Shown: positions 1-7,965, counted from the first letter of the stretch. The stretch: 64,000 bases of DNA from Streptomyces roseifaciens (GCF_001445655.1 NZ_LNBE01000003.1:372001-436000), one strand, 5' to 3'. Notes: generated from the letters alone by a model not told the origin. A program made the numbers and translations.

Positions 1-433
1 GGGCCTTCTCCTCGTCGCGGCGGCCGCCGCCGAAGACGGCGTCGAAGCGGTGGCGGGTGATGGCGTCGAGGAGGGGGACGGTCTGCAGGGGGTTGCGGGT
101 GCCGTCGGGGCGCTCACGCACCCGTCCGGTGTCGATGGCCTCCTGGACCGAGGCGACGTGCAGGCGCAGCCCGTGCCCGGCGACGGTGCGGTCGCGGTAG
201 GCGAGGACCTCGGGGAAGTTGTGGCCGGTGTCGACGTGCAGCAGCGCGAACGGCAGCGGCGCCGGCGCGAAGGCCTTCAAGGCCAGGTGCAGCATGACGA
301 TGGAGTCCTTGCCGCCCGAGAACAGCAGCACCGGCCGCTCGAACTCCCCCGCCACCTCACGGAAGACGTGCACCGCCTCCGACTCCAGCACCTCCAGGTG
401 GGGCAGGGCGAAGGGGCTTCCGGCGGCGCTCAT
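1..433 (-). CDS. cysD: Sulfate adenylyltransferase subunit 2 (partial, C-terminus outside window)
   Basis: Small, ATP-pyrophosphatase subunit of ATP sulfurylase, which converts sulfate and ATP to adenylyl sulfate (APS) with the GTPase CysN. About 144 N-terminal residues are visible; the gene runs off the left edge. The PP-loop SGGKDS sits at residues 39-44 and is followed by the HVDTGHNFPE segment typical of CysD. The ATG overlaps the cysC stop as ATGA, so it is the last visible gene of the sir-zinc ribbon-cysH-cysC-cysD operon and is probably translationally coupled. cysN is expected just outside the window. Confidence 0.96.
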   Translation of the reverse strand, partial: MSAAGSPFALPHLEVLESEAVHVFREVAGEFERPVLLFSGGKDSIVMLHLALKAFAPAPLPFALLHVDTGHNFPEVLAYRDRTVAGHGLRLHVASVQEAIDTGRVRERPDGTRNPLQTVPLLDAITRHRFDAVFGGGRRDEEKA

Positions 434-987
434 GCCAGCCCCCGTCCCGCCAGCAGGGCGTGCAGCGCCCCTGCCGACTCCGCCACGCTCTGCCCGTGCG
501 CCTCGATCCGCAGGTCCGGGTCGGCCGGCGCCTCGTAGGGGTCGTCGACGCCCGTCAGCCCGGAGATCTCGCCCGCCGCCTGCCGTGCGTACAGGCCCTT
601 GACGTCCCGGACCGAGCACACCTCGACGGGCGTGGCCACGTGCACCTCCAGATAGCCGGTGCCCCGCTCCTGGTGGTGCTTGCGCACCGCCTCGCGGGAG
701 TCCGCGTACGGCGCGATCACCGGGACGAGCACCTTCACGCCGTGCGCGGCGAGCAGCTGTGCGACGAAGCCGATCCGCCGCACGTTGGTGTCCCGGTCCT
801 CCCGGGAGAAGCCCAGCCCGGCCGAGAGGAACTCGCGGATCTCGTCGCCGTCCAGCACCTCCACCCGGTGTCCCTCGTCGTGCAGCCGCCCGGCCAGCGC
901 CCGGGCGATCGTGGTCTTGCCCGCGCTCGGCAGGCCGGTGAGCCAGATGGTGGCCCCGCTCATCGCTTGCTCCTGCTCCTGTGTCAT
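430..987 (-). CDS. cysC: Adenylylsulfate kinase
   Basis: APS kinase, phosphorylating APS to PAPS with ATP. The 185-aa product has a Walker A loop GLPSAGKTT at residues 18-26 followed by the family's DGDEIREFLS and FSREDRDTNVRRIG segments. The chosen ATG (MTQEQEQAM) overlaps the cysH TGA by 4 nt. A second in-frame ATG eight codons downstream (MSGATIW) is the alternative start, but the ATGA overlap used at every other junction of this operon favours the first. Length is normal for a free-standing CysC. Confidence 0.95.
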   Translation of the reverse strand: MTQEQEQAMSGATIWLTGLPSAGKTTIARALAGRLHDEGHRVEVLDGDEIREFLSAGLGFSREDRDTNVRRIGFVAQLLAAHGVKVLVPVIAPYADSREAVRKHHQERGTGYLEVHVATPVEVCSVRDVKGLYARQAAGEISGLTGVDDPYEAPADPDLRIEAHGQSVAESAGALHALLAGRGLA

Positions 988-1673
988 CCGTGCAGCCCGC
1001 ATTCGGTCTTGGCCAGCCCGGCCCAGCGGCCGGCGCGCGCGTCCTCGCCCGCGGCGACCCTGCGGGTGCAGGGCGCGCAGCCGACGGAGGCGTAGCCGTC
1101 CATCAGCAACGGGTTGGTCAGCACGCCGTGTTCGGCGACGTACGCGTCCACATCCTCCTGGGTCCAGCGGGCGATGGGGGAGACCTTCACCTTCCGCCGC
1201 CGCTCGTCCCAGCTGACGACGGGGGTGCCCGCGCGGGTGGGGGACTCGTCGCGGCGCAGCCCGGTCGCCCAGGCGTCGTACGCGGCGAGCCCGCGCTCCA
1301 GCGGCTCGACCTTGCGCAGCGCGCAGCACAGGTCGGGGTCGCGGTCGTGCAGCCGGGGGCCGTGGGCGGCGTCCTGCTCGGCGACGGTCGCGCGGGGCGT
1401 GAGCGTGATGACGTTGACGTCCAGCACGGCGGCGACCGCGTCGCGGGTGCCGATGGTCTCCGGGAAGTGGTAGCCGGTGTCGAGGAAGACGACGTCGACG
1501 CCGGGCAGGGCGCTCGAGGCGAGGTGGGCGACGACCGCGTCCTCCATGGAGGAGGTGACGCAGAAGCGCTCCCCGAAGGTCCCGGCGGCCCAGCGCAGTA
1601 TCTCCGGCGCCGGGGCCTCCTCCAGCTCGCGGCCCGCCCGTTCGGCGAGCGCCCGCAGATCGGTGGCGGTCAT
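984..1673 (-). CDS. cysH: Assimilatory phosphoadenylyl/adenylyl-sulfate reductase
   Basis: Reduces activated sulfate to sulfite using thioredoxin. The 229-aa product has the nucleotide-binding TSSMEDA loop near residue 40, the FLDTGYHF segment and the C-terminal catalytic ECGLHG with Cys225. It also has Cys116-Cys117 and Cys199-x2-Cys202, the four-cysteine set that binds a [4Fe-4S] cluster in enzymes that prefer APS, whereas the E. coli PAPS reductase lacks them. The direct substrate is therefore more likely APS, although the APS kinase gene lies next door. An SD-like AAGGGGG precedes the ATG, which overlaps the upstream small gene as ATGA. Confidence 0.94.
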   Translation of the reverse strand: MTATDLRALAERAGRELEEAPAPEILRWAAGTFGERFCVTSSMEDAVVAHLASSALPGVDVVFLDTGYHFPETIGTRDAVAAVLDVNVITLTPRATVAEQDAAHGPRLHDRDPDLCCALRKVEPLERGLAAYDAWATGLRRDESPTRAGTPVVSWDERRRKVKVSPIARWTQEDVDAYVAEHGVLTNPLLMDGYASVGCAPCTRRVAAGEDARAGRWAGLAKTECGLHG

Positions 1674-1861
1674 GACGTGCTGCCCCCTTCGCCGGGTACG
1701 GGCGCGGGGCCCCGGTGGCGCGGGGCCAGCAGCCCGAGGAACGACAGGCGGAACGCGCGGCTGCATGCGGCGCATTCCCAGGCGCCGTGCCCCTCCTCGG
1801 AGGGGCGCAGGTCCTCGTCGCCGCAGTAGGGGCAGTAGAAGGGGGCGGCGCGTCCGCTCAT
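1670..1861 (-). CDS. Small zinc-ribbon protein of the sulfur assimilation operon
   Basis: 63-aa protein between sir and cysH, overlapping both neighbours by 4 nt (ATGA). It carries two CxxC pairs, Cys10/Cys13 (CPYC) and Cys30/Cys33 (CAAC), spaced as in a zinc ribbon or rubredoxin-like knuckle, followed by a basic/hydrophobic tail. A small gene is known at this position in Streptomyces sulfur operons, but its role has not been established as far as I know. Possible jobs are electron transfer, Fe-S delivery or stabilisation of the reductases; the sequence does not decide between them. It is too short for most automatic gene finders. Confidence 0.85.
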   Translation of the reverse strand: MSGRAAPFYCPYCGDEDLRPSEEGHGAWECAACSRAFRLSFLGLLAPRHRGPAPVPGEGGSTS

Positions 1862-3555
1862 GACAGGTCCGCCTCTCCGGCGCGCGCGACCCAGGCGGCG
1901 AACCGCTCGCCGTCCTCGCGCTGTTCGGCGAAGCGGGTCAGCACCCGCTCGATGTAGTCGGGCAGTTCCGCGGAGGTGACCTTCAGTCCGCGGACCTTGC
2001 GGCCGAAGCCGGCCTGCAGGCCCAGCGCGCCGCCCAGGTGCACCTGGAAGCCCTCGACCTGACGGCCGTCCTCGTCCAGCACGAGCTGGCCCTTGAGGCC
2101 GATGTCGGCGGTCTGGATGCGGGCGCAGGCGTTGGGGCAGCCGTTGATGTTGATGGTGACCGGCTCCTCGAAGTCCGGCATGCGGCGCTCGAGTTCGTCG
2201 ATCAGGGAGGCGCCGCGCGCCTTGGTCTCCACGATGGCGAGCTTGCAGAACTCGATGCCGGTGCAGGCCATCGTGCCGCGCCGGAAGGGGGAGGGCGCGA
2301 CCTGGAAGCCCAGTGCCTCCAGCCCGGCGACGAGGGAGTCCACCTGCTCGCGCGCCACGTCCAGGATGACCATCTTCTGCTCGACCGTGGTGTTGAGCCG
2401 GTCCGAGCCGTGGGCCGCCGCCAGTTCGGCGATCTTGGTGAGGGTGCTGCCGTCCACCCGGCCGACGCGCGGGGCGAAGCCCACGTAGAAGCGGCCGTCC
2501 TTCTGCTCGTGCACGCCCACGTGGTCGCGCCAGCGGTTGCTGGGCTCGGCGGGCGGCGGCCCGTCGGCGAGCTTGCGCTTGAGGTACTCGTTCTCCAGGA
2601 CGTCGCGGAAGCGCTCCGGGCCCCAGTCCGCCATCAGGAACTTCAGCCGGGCGCGGGTGCGCAGCCGCCGGTAGCCGTAGTCGCGGAAGATGCCGACGAC
2701 GCCGGCCCACACGTCCGGCACGTCCTCCAGCGGCACCCAGGCGCCGAGCCGCTCCCCGAGCCGGGGGTTGGTGGACAGCCCGCCGCCCACCCAGACGTCG
2801 AAGCCGGGCCCGTGCTCGGGGTGGACGACGCCGACGAACGCGATGTCGTTGATCTCGTGGACCACGTCCTGCACCGGCGAGCCGGAGACCGCCGACTTGA
2901 ACTTCCGCGGCAGGTTGGAGAATTCCTTGCTGCCGATGTAGCGGCGCTCGATCTCCTCGATGGCCGGCGTGCCGTCGAGGATCTCGTCCGCGGCGATCCC
3001 GGCGACCGGCGAACCGATGATCACGCGCGGGCAGTCGCCGCACGCCTCCGTCGTCGACAGCCCGACGGCCTCCAGCCTCTCCCAGATGGCGGGCACGTCC
3101 TCGATGCGCACCCAGTGCAGCTGGATGTTCTGCCGGTCGGTGATGTCGGCCGTGCCGCGGGCGTAGGTCTGCGAGACCTCGCCGATGGCGCGCAGCTGGG
3201 CGACGGTGAGCCGGCCGCCGTCGATGCGGACGCGCATCATGAAGTACTCGTCGTCCAGCTCCTCCGGCTCCAGGACCGCGGTCTTGCCGCCGTCGATCCC
3301 CGGCTTGCGCTGGGTGTACAGCCCCCACCAGCGCATCCGTCCGCGCAGGTCCGCGGGGTCGATGGAGTCGAAGCCGGCCTTCGAGTAGATCGTCTCAATG
3401 CGTGTCCGCACATTGAGACCGTCGTCGTCCTTCTTGAACTGCTCGTTGCCGTTGAGCGGGGTGAAGTGGCCCACGGCCCACTGGCCCTCGCCGCGGTGGC
3501 GGCCGGCCTTGCGGCGGGACGTGGCGGCTGAGGGGGTGTGCGAGGTGGCAGCCAT
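1858..3555 (-). CDS. sir: Ferredoxin-dependent nitrite/sulfite reductase
   Basis: Siroheme/[4Fe-4S] enzyme reducing sulfite to sulfide for cysteine synthesis; the sulfur operon context favours sulfite over nitrite. The 565-aa length fits the monomeric ferredoxin-type family. The four cluster cysteines are visible as Cys431-x5-Cys437 and Cys473-x3-Cys477 (NGCPNAC). Two ferrite-reductase half-domains and two siroheme domains can be followed through the duplicated fold. The ATG was chosen because AAGGA lies about 9 nt upstream; the frame stays open further upstream but that part is a repetitive leader. First structural gene of the operon, 209 nt downstream of a leader peptide ORF. Confidence 0.94.
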   Translation of the reverse strand: MAATSHTPSAATSRRKAGRHRGEGQWAVGHFTPLNGNEQFKKDDDGLNVRTRIETIYSKAGFDSIDPADLRGRMRWWGLYTQRKPGIDGGKTAVLEPEELDDEYFMMRVRIDGGRLTVAQLRAIGEVSQTYARGTADITDRQNIQLHWVRIEDVPAIWERLEAVGLSTTEACGDCPRVIIGSPVAGIAADEILDGTPAIEEIERRYIGSKEFSNLPRKFKSAVSGSPVQDVVHEINDIAFVGVVHPEHGPGFDVWVGGGLSTNPRLGERLGAWVPLEDVPDVWAGVVGIFRDYGYRRLRTRARLKFLMADWGPERFRDVLENEYLKRKLADGPPPAEPSNRWRDHVGVHEQKDGRFYVGFAPRVGRVDGSTLTKIAELAAAHGSDRLNTTVEQKMVILDVAREQVDSLVAGLEALGFQVAPSPFRRGTMACTGIEFCKLAIVETKARGASLIDELERRMPDFEEPVTININGCPNACARIQTADIGLKGQLVLDEDGRQVEGFQVHLGGALGLQAGFGRKVRGLKVTSAELPDYIERVLTRFAEQREDGERFAAWVARAGEADLS

Positions 3556-3609
3556 GGCGGTATGTCCTTCGGTGGCCTGCGGGTACGCCCACGGGTGCGC
3601 CCGGCCTGC

Positions 3610-3660
3610 GTACGAGTACGAGTACGGGTGCGCGTACAAGTGCCGGTACGGGTACGGGTG
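3610..3660. repeat. Degenerate hexamer tandem repeat in sir 5' leader
   Basis: About 8.5 units of a 6-bp repeat with consensus GTACGG/GTACGA lie between the leader peptide stop and the sir start. The repeat lies in transcribed, untranslated leader if the promoter is upstream of the leader ORF. Confidence 0.8.
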
Positions 3661-3764
3661 CTCACGGGGCTGCGTGGGTGCGCAAGGGGGACGCTCGTCC
3701 GCGGCATCGGGGACGGCGGGGGAGCGGGCGAAAGTCAGGAAACGGCAGTGCTGGTGCTGAGACG

Positions 3765-3848
3765 TCAGCCCGCCGGACAGATGGCGCTGGACACGCGGAC
3801 GAGGTCGACGTGACGCCGACTCACCAAGACGATTCCAGCTCCGGACAT
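3765..3848 (-). CDS. Leader peptide upstream of sulfite reductase
   Basis: 27-codon ORF ending ...SRRHVDLVRVSSAICPAG. Short peptides with an RRHVDLxRxSSAxC signature are known across Streptomyces ahead of sulfur-metabolism genes and are annotated as putative leader peptides. The single Cys codon near the end would let the ribosome report cysteine-tRNA supply and control downstream transcription or sir translation; that mechanism is inference. An in-frame GTG (codon 9) is an alternative start. Confidence 0.85.
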   Translation of the reverse strand: MSGAGIVLVSRRHVDLVRVSSAICPAG

Positions 3849-3904
3849 GGGGGAAGCGTGGCACGGCGGGATCCGGCCAGTCCACCATTGTCCGCAATAT
3901 GGAC

Positions 3905-3933
3905 GATCCCGTCCCGCAATGCGGGACGGGATC
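3905..3933. terminator. Perfect 14-bp inverted repeat with 1-nt spacer
   Basis: Arms GATCCCGTCCCGCA and its exact complement flank a single A. It lies 43 nt past the stop of the acetyltransferase gene and about 60 nt before the sulfur-operon leader ORF, so it may end acetyltransferase transcription. No T-run follows. Because it also lies at the expected sulfur promoter, an operator role is the alternative. Confidence 0.6.
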
Positions 3934-3976
3934 GCTCGGCGGCCTGTGCCGCCCGTGACGGGTGCGGTGCCTGTGC

Positions 3977-4558
3977 TCAGGCGTGGGCGCCCGGCCAGGG
4001 GCCGGGCGGTGCGGCCTCCGGCTGCTCCTCGGTCTTGGTCGCGAACAAACGGAAGCCGCGCTTCTCGTAGTTGGCCACCGCGTGCTCGCCGTCGAGGCTG
4101 CAGGTGTGCAGCCAGACCCGCCTGGTCGGCTCCAGGCCCTCCCAGCGGTCGGCCAGGTCCCAGGCCCGCGCGGTGCCGTACGACAGCAGGTGACCGCCGA
4201 TGCGGCGGCCGCGGAACGCCGCGATCAGCCCGAAGTAGACGATCTCGACCGTGCCGCCGGGCTGCGGCTCCAGCTCGATGTAGCCCGCCGGCGTCCCGTG
4301 CTCGTAGGCCACCCAGGTCTCCACGCCGGGCCGCTCCAGGTGTGCGCGCCACTGCTCGTGGCTCCAGGGCAGCCGGTCGAGCCAGGTCACGTCGCCGCCG
4401 ACGGCCGTGTAGAGGAACCGGCTGAACTCGGGCGAGGGCACCTCGGAGCGGACGATCCGGATGCCGGACGCGGCGTCCGGCACCTGGACGGGCACGAGGT
4501 CGGCCGGCGAGGTCTGTTCCAGGGACCAGGTGGTCACGGTGGTCGTACGGATGCTCAT
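3977..4558 (-). CDS. GNAT family N-acetyltransferase
   Basis: 193-aa protein with a C-terminal GNAT core. The acetyl-CoA pyrophosphate loop is recognisable as FRGRRIGGHLLS around residues 115-126 (R/Q-x-x-G-x-G/A pattern), preceded by the YIELE strand and followed by the GFRLF strand of the fold. Substrate cannot be read from the sequence. It is a single gene, separated from the sulfur leader by a strong inverted repeat and from the upstream GAF regulator gene by about 490 nt of repeats. Confidence 0.85.
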   Translation of the reverse strand: MSIRTTTVTTWSLEQTSPADLVPVQVPDAASGIRIVRSEVPSPEFSRFLYTAVGGDVTWLDRLPWSHEQWRAHLERPGVETWVAYEHGTPAGYIELEPQPGGTVEIVYFGLIAAFRGRRIGGHLLSYGTARAWDLADRWEGLEPTRRVWLHTCSLDGEHAVANYEKRGFRLFATKTEEQPEAAPPGPWPGAHA

Positions 4559-5043
4559 ACGCCCAGCGAACCACGGGCCGGGCCACACGCTACACGTGGG
4601 GCCCGCAGGGCCCGCGCGACTCCCGGCCCTGCGCGCCGGGTGCCTTTGCTCCCGCCGCGGCGGGGTGCGGCGGTGCCGAGCGGGCCCTCGGGGTCGGTTC
4701 GGCGCCGCCGGGATCCTTGTGGGGGTTGATCGCCGTCGCGGCGGGGGTGGGGTGGTGCGGCTTTCGATTCCGGCGAGGCTCCTGCTTCCGCCGCGGCGGC
4801 GCTCAGCCGTCGCGGCGGGTCTCGGCGGTGCCGGGTGGGCCCTCGGGGTCGGTTCGGCGCCGCCGGGGACCTTGTGGGGGTTGATCGCCGTCGCGGCGGA
4901 GCGAGTTCGCGCCGCGTGCCCGGGTGCTGCCGCGGCTTCGATTCGGCCGCGGGCTCTTGCTTCCGCCGCGGCGGCGCTCAGCCACCGTGGTGGAGTCCGG
5001 CGGTGCCGGGCGCGCCTCAGGTCGAGGGTGGGTGTCGGCCCGG
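4559..5043. repeat. Intergenic region with tandem copies of a GC-rich repeat
   Basis: No gene is supported in this 485-nt stretch. A 77-bp block at 4668-4744 recurs nearly identically at 4823-4899, and its first ten bases (CGGCGGTGCC) start a third, shorter copy at 4998. A second shared block with the sequence TTCCGCCGCGGCGGCGCTCA follows each full copy. A related motif, GGAGTCCGGCGGTGCCGGG, occurs at 4992-5010 and again near 56496, so this is a dispersed intergenic repeat family. Confidence 0.85.
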
Positions 5044-6294
5044 TCACCGGGCCCGGTCGCGGTCTGCCAGGACGACCGGGGCCGTTGACGACGGCAGTAG
5101 GTCTTCGGCCTGCGGCGGGGCCAGCAGGTGGACGTCGACGCCGTCCGCGAAGCGGTACGGGCGGTGACCGAGGACGCCTCCCAGGGTGCGGCGCATGCGG
5201 GACATCTCCGCGCGGACCGTGACCGTCCGGGAGGCGTCGCCGAACAGGTCCGCCGCGAGCTCCGCGGCGGAGCGGCCCCCGGGGTGCCGCGCCAGCACGT
5301 ACAGCAGCTCGGCGTGGCGGGGGCTGAGCTCCTGCGACCACTCGCCGGCGGCGCCCGCGACCGTGACCGTCCAGCGGCGCGGGCCGCGCACGTCGAGCAC
5401 GACGCGGTTGGGCACGAGCTCGGGGCGCGCGGCCTCCTCCACCTGCACCAGCCACCCGTCCGGCAGCGGCGCGAGCGAGCACAGCCCGAGCGAGGGCAGC
5501 CAGGCCCGCCCCGCCTGCACGGACTTGGGCAGGGCGACCCGGCCGACCGGCCCCATGCCGGTCACCGCCGCCGCCCAGCCGTCGCGGTCCACCACCAGCG
5601 CCCGCCCGCTCACCCGGGCCAGCATGGGGGCCGCGACCGCCCGCAGCCGCTCCACCGACTCCCAGTGCCGGGCCCGCAGCTCCCCCTCGCCCAGCTTCGC
5701 GACCGCCGTGACCAGCGGCAGCGTGGCGGGGTTGAACACCGGCGCCGGCCCGCTGACGTTCAGCACGCCCAGCAGCCGCCCGTCGCGCGGATCGTGCAGC
5801 GGGGCCGCCGCGCACGTCCACGCGTGGTGGGTGCGGACGAAGTGCTCGGCCGAGCGCACCTGAACCGGCCGCCGCTCGACGAGCGAGGTGCCGATGCCGT
5901 TGGTGCCCACGAGCTCCTCGGCCCACGACGCCCCCACGTCGAAGCCGAGCCGGTCGGCGCTGCGCAGCACGCCGGGGTTGCCCTGCCGCCACAGCACCCG
6001 GCCCTCGGCGTCCGTGACGGCCATCAGGTGCCGCTCGATGTCGACCACCGTGCCCAGCCCCTCGTGCAGCTGGCCGAGCAGCGCCGCGAGCGGCGAGCGA
6101 TGCCGCCGCTGCTCGACCTCGTCGGCCGGCAGCGGCGGGGACGAACCGCCCTTCTCCGGATCGACGCCCCGCAGCCGGACGCGGTGCCAGGACTGCCCGA
6201 TGACCGGGCGCGGGGGCACGGGAGGCCGTGCGTCACCCAGGCAGGCCTCCCGGACGGCCGGCAGCAGGCGTTCGTCGGTGGTTCCGCGGTTCAC
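5044..6294 (-). CDS. GAF domain-containing transcriptional regulator
   Basis: 416-aa protein. Residues about 60-230 form a GAF sensor like that of AcoR-type activators (LVGTNGIGTSLVERRPVQV and HAWTCAAAPLHDP are hallmark segments). There is no AAA+ sigma54 domain; instead the C-terminal part (about 320-400) ends in a winged-helix-like segment around ELSPRHAELLYVLARHPGG. Such proteins are common single regulators in Streptomyces, often linked to alcohol or aldehyde metabolism, but no such gene is adjacent here. The start is a GTG with only a weak upstream GGGACGG; no better in-frame start was found. Divergent from the YihY gene. Confidence 0.8.
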   Translation of the reverse strand: MNRGTTDERLLPAVREACLGDARPPVPPRPVIGQSWHRVRLRGVDPEKGGSSPPLPADEVEQRRHRSPLAALLGQLHEGLGTVVDIERHLMAVTDAEGRVLWRQGNPGVLRSADRLGFDVGASWAEELVGTNGIGTSLVERRPVQVRSAEHFVRTHHAWTCAAAPLHDPRDGRLLGVLNVSGPAPVFNPATLPLVTAVAKLGEGELRARHWESVERLRAVAAPMLARVSGRALVVDRDGWAAAVTGMGPVGRVALPKSVQAGRAWLPSLGLCSLAPLPDGWLVQVEEAARPELVPNRVVLDVRGPRRWTVTVAGAAGEWSQELSPRHAELLYVLARHPGGRSAAELAADLFGDASRTVTVRAEMSRMRRTLGGVLGHRPYRFADGVDVHLLAPPQAEDLLPSSTAPVVLADRDRAR

Positions 6295-6525
6295 GCTGCC
6301 ATGGTGCCGTCCCGCGGGCCCGTCCGGCGGGGCATCCGCAGGATTGCAACTCCATGCAACCGTTGCGCGGGGGCGCGCCGCGGGCGGATGGTGTGGGAGA
6401 GCGGCCGGAGGGTGGTGCCGAGTCGGCGCAGCATCACCCTCCACCGGACGCTCGTCCCGCCCCGCGTCGCCCGTCTGTTCGGCGGGCGTGCGAGCCGATG
6501 CTGCCAGGGCGGATACGGTTAGAGC

Positions 6526-7710
6526 GTGCAGGCAGCAAACGAATCACCGGGGCGTCGGGCCGGCCGGCTGCACAGGGCTCGCGTCCTGTACCGAAATGTC
6601 TCGAAACGCAGGATGGCGTGGCTTCTTCTGAAGGACACGGTCAACTCCTGCATCGAATACCGCGTCACCGGGCTCGCGGCGGAGGCCGCGTTCTTCACCC
6701 TGCTGTCGCTGCCGCCGCTGCTGCTGGGCCTCCTCGGCCTGCTGGGCTACCTGGACGACTGGACCGGCACCAACACCATCGGCTCCATCCAGGAGAACAT
6801 CCTCAAGGCGTCCGCGACGGTCCTCAGCGACAAGGGCGTCAACGAGATCGCCCGGCCCCTGCTGCGGGACGTCACCAAGGGCCGCCCCGACGTCATCTCC
6901 GTCGGCTTCGCCATCGCGTTGTGGTCCGGTTCGCGCGCCGTCAACGTCTTCGTCGACACCATCACGATCATGTACGGGCTGGAGGGCAAGCGCGGCATCG
7001 TCCGGACCCGCCTGCTCGCCTTCCTCCTCTACATCGTCGCCCTCCTCATCGGGGCGGTGGCGCTGCCGCTGATGGTCGCCGGGCCCGAGGCGGTGGTGGA
7101 CGTCGTGCCCTGGAGCGCCGACGTCGTGCGCTTCCTGTACTGGCCCGTCGTCATCCTGCTGTGCATCGCCTTCCTCACCACGCTCTACCACGTGTCCGTG
7201 CCGGTCCGTTCGCCCTGGCAGGAGGACATCCCCGGCGCGCTCGTCGCCCTGACGATGTGGGTGTTCGGCAGCTTCCTGCTGCGGATCTACCTCACCCACA
7301 CGGTGGAGGGCCTGACCATCTACGGCTCCCTCGCCGCGCCCGTCGCCGTGCTGCTGTGGATCGGCGTCTCGGCCTTCGCCGTGCTCGTCGGCGCGGCCGT
7401 CAACGCCGCGCTCGACCGGGTGTGGCCGTCGGTGGCCACCGCCGCCGCGCGCGCCGACGTCGACCGGCTGCGGGCCGCGGCCGCGGCGCAGGAGGCGGCC
7501 GAGCGGGCGGCCCGCGCGCTGGAGGCGAGCCTGGAGGAGGACCTCGACGACTACGGCCCGGACGAGGGCGTGATCGGCCAGGACCGCGAGCCGCCTTCGG
7601 AGTTCCCGGAGCGGTGGGCGCAGTTCCTGCCCCCTGACGACGTCCGCTCCCGCCTCCAGAAGGAGGGCCACCAGCCGAAGCACGCGCGGCACGCGAAGCG
7701 GCGCGACTAG
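6526..7710 (+). CDS. YihY/BrkB family inner membrane protein
   Basis: 394-aa integral membrane protein. Six hydrophobic segments lie between about residues 45 and 300, including LLLGLLGLLGYL, LLAFLLYIVALLIGAVALPL and VAVLLWIGVSAFAVLVGAA, with the family's GSxxAPVAVLLWI signature. The C-terminal 90 residues are charged, Ala/Glu-rich and end in a basic tail, likely cytoplasmic. The GTG start has TACGGT-like and TAG-rich sequence immediately upstream and no good Shine-Dalgarno, so the transcript may be leaderless, which is common in Streptomyces. Biochemical role of the family is not settled; it is often annotated as ribonuclease BN-like in error. Confidence 0.88.
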   Translation: MQAANESPGRRAGRLHRARVLYRNVSKRRMAWLLLKDTVNSCIEYRVTGLAAEAAFFTLLSLPPLLLGLLGLLGYLDDWTGTNTIGSIQENILKASATVLSDKGVNEIARPLLRDVTKGRPDVISVGFAIALWSGSRAVNVFVDTITIMYGLEGKRGIVRTRLLAFLLYIVALLIGAVALPLMVAGPEAVVDVVPWSADVVRFLYWPVVILLCIAFLTTLYHVSVPVRSPWQEDIPGALVALTMWVFGSFLLRIYLTHTVEGLTIYGSLAAPVAVLLWIGVSAFAVLVGAAVNAALDRVWPSVATAAARADVDRLRAAAAAQEAAERAARALEASLEEDLDDYGPDEGVIGQDREPPSEFPERWAQFLPPDDVRSRLQKEGHQPKHARHAKRRD

Positions 7711-7845
7711 CGAAGGCGACGAAGGAAGAGGCAACGCGACGAGCAGGGGCGCGACGGGAAAAACCTTTCGCGTCCGCCCGTGCACCCCACTTAAGCTCAC
7801 CCCAGCGCGAAGGACGCGTGTTCCCAGGAGAGGAGGCGAGGACCG

Positions 7846-7965
7846 ATGACTGTCACGGCCCGCACCCAGCAGAAGTCCGTCACTTCCCCCTCCCTTAAGG
7901 AACACCGTCTTGACCGAGCTCTCACACCCTCTCGCCCCCTACGGCTGGGACGAAGGGTTCGCTGA
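7846..7965 (+). CDS. Possible small ORF overlapping the rsgA start
   Basis: 39-codon ORF (MTVTARTQQK...) with a very strong ribosome site, AGGAGAGGAGGCGAGG, ahead of its ATG. It runs past the TTG start of rsgA in another frame by 56 nt. The peptide resembles nothing I recognise and is basic at its end. It may be a regulatory upstream ORF that tunes initiation at the weak rsgA TTG, or chance. Confidence 0.4.
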   Translation: MTVTARTQQKSVTSPSLKEHRLDRALTPSRPLRLGRRVR

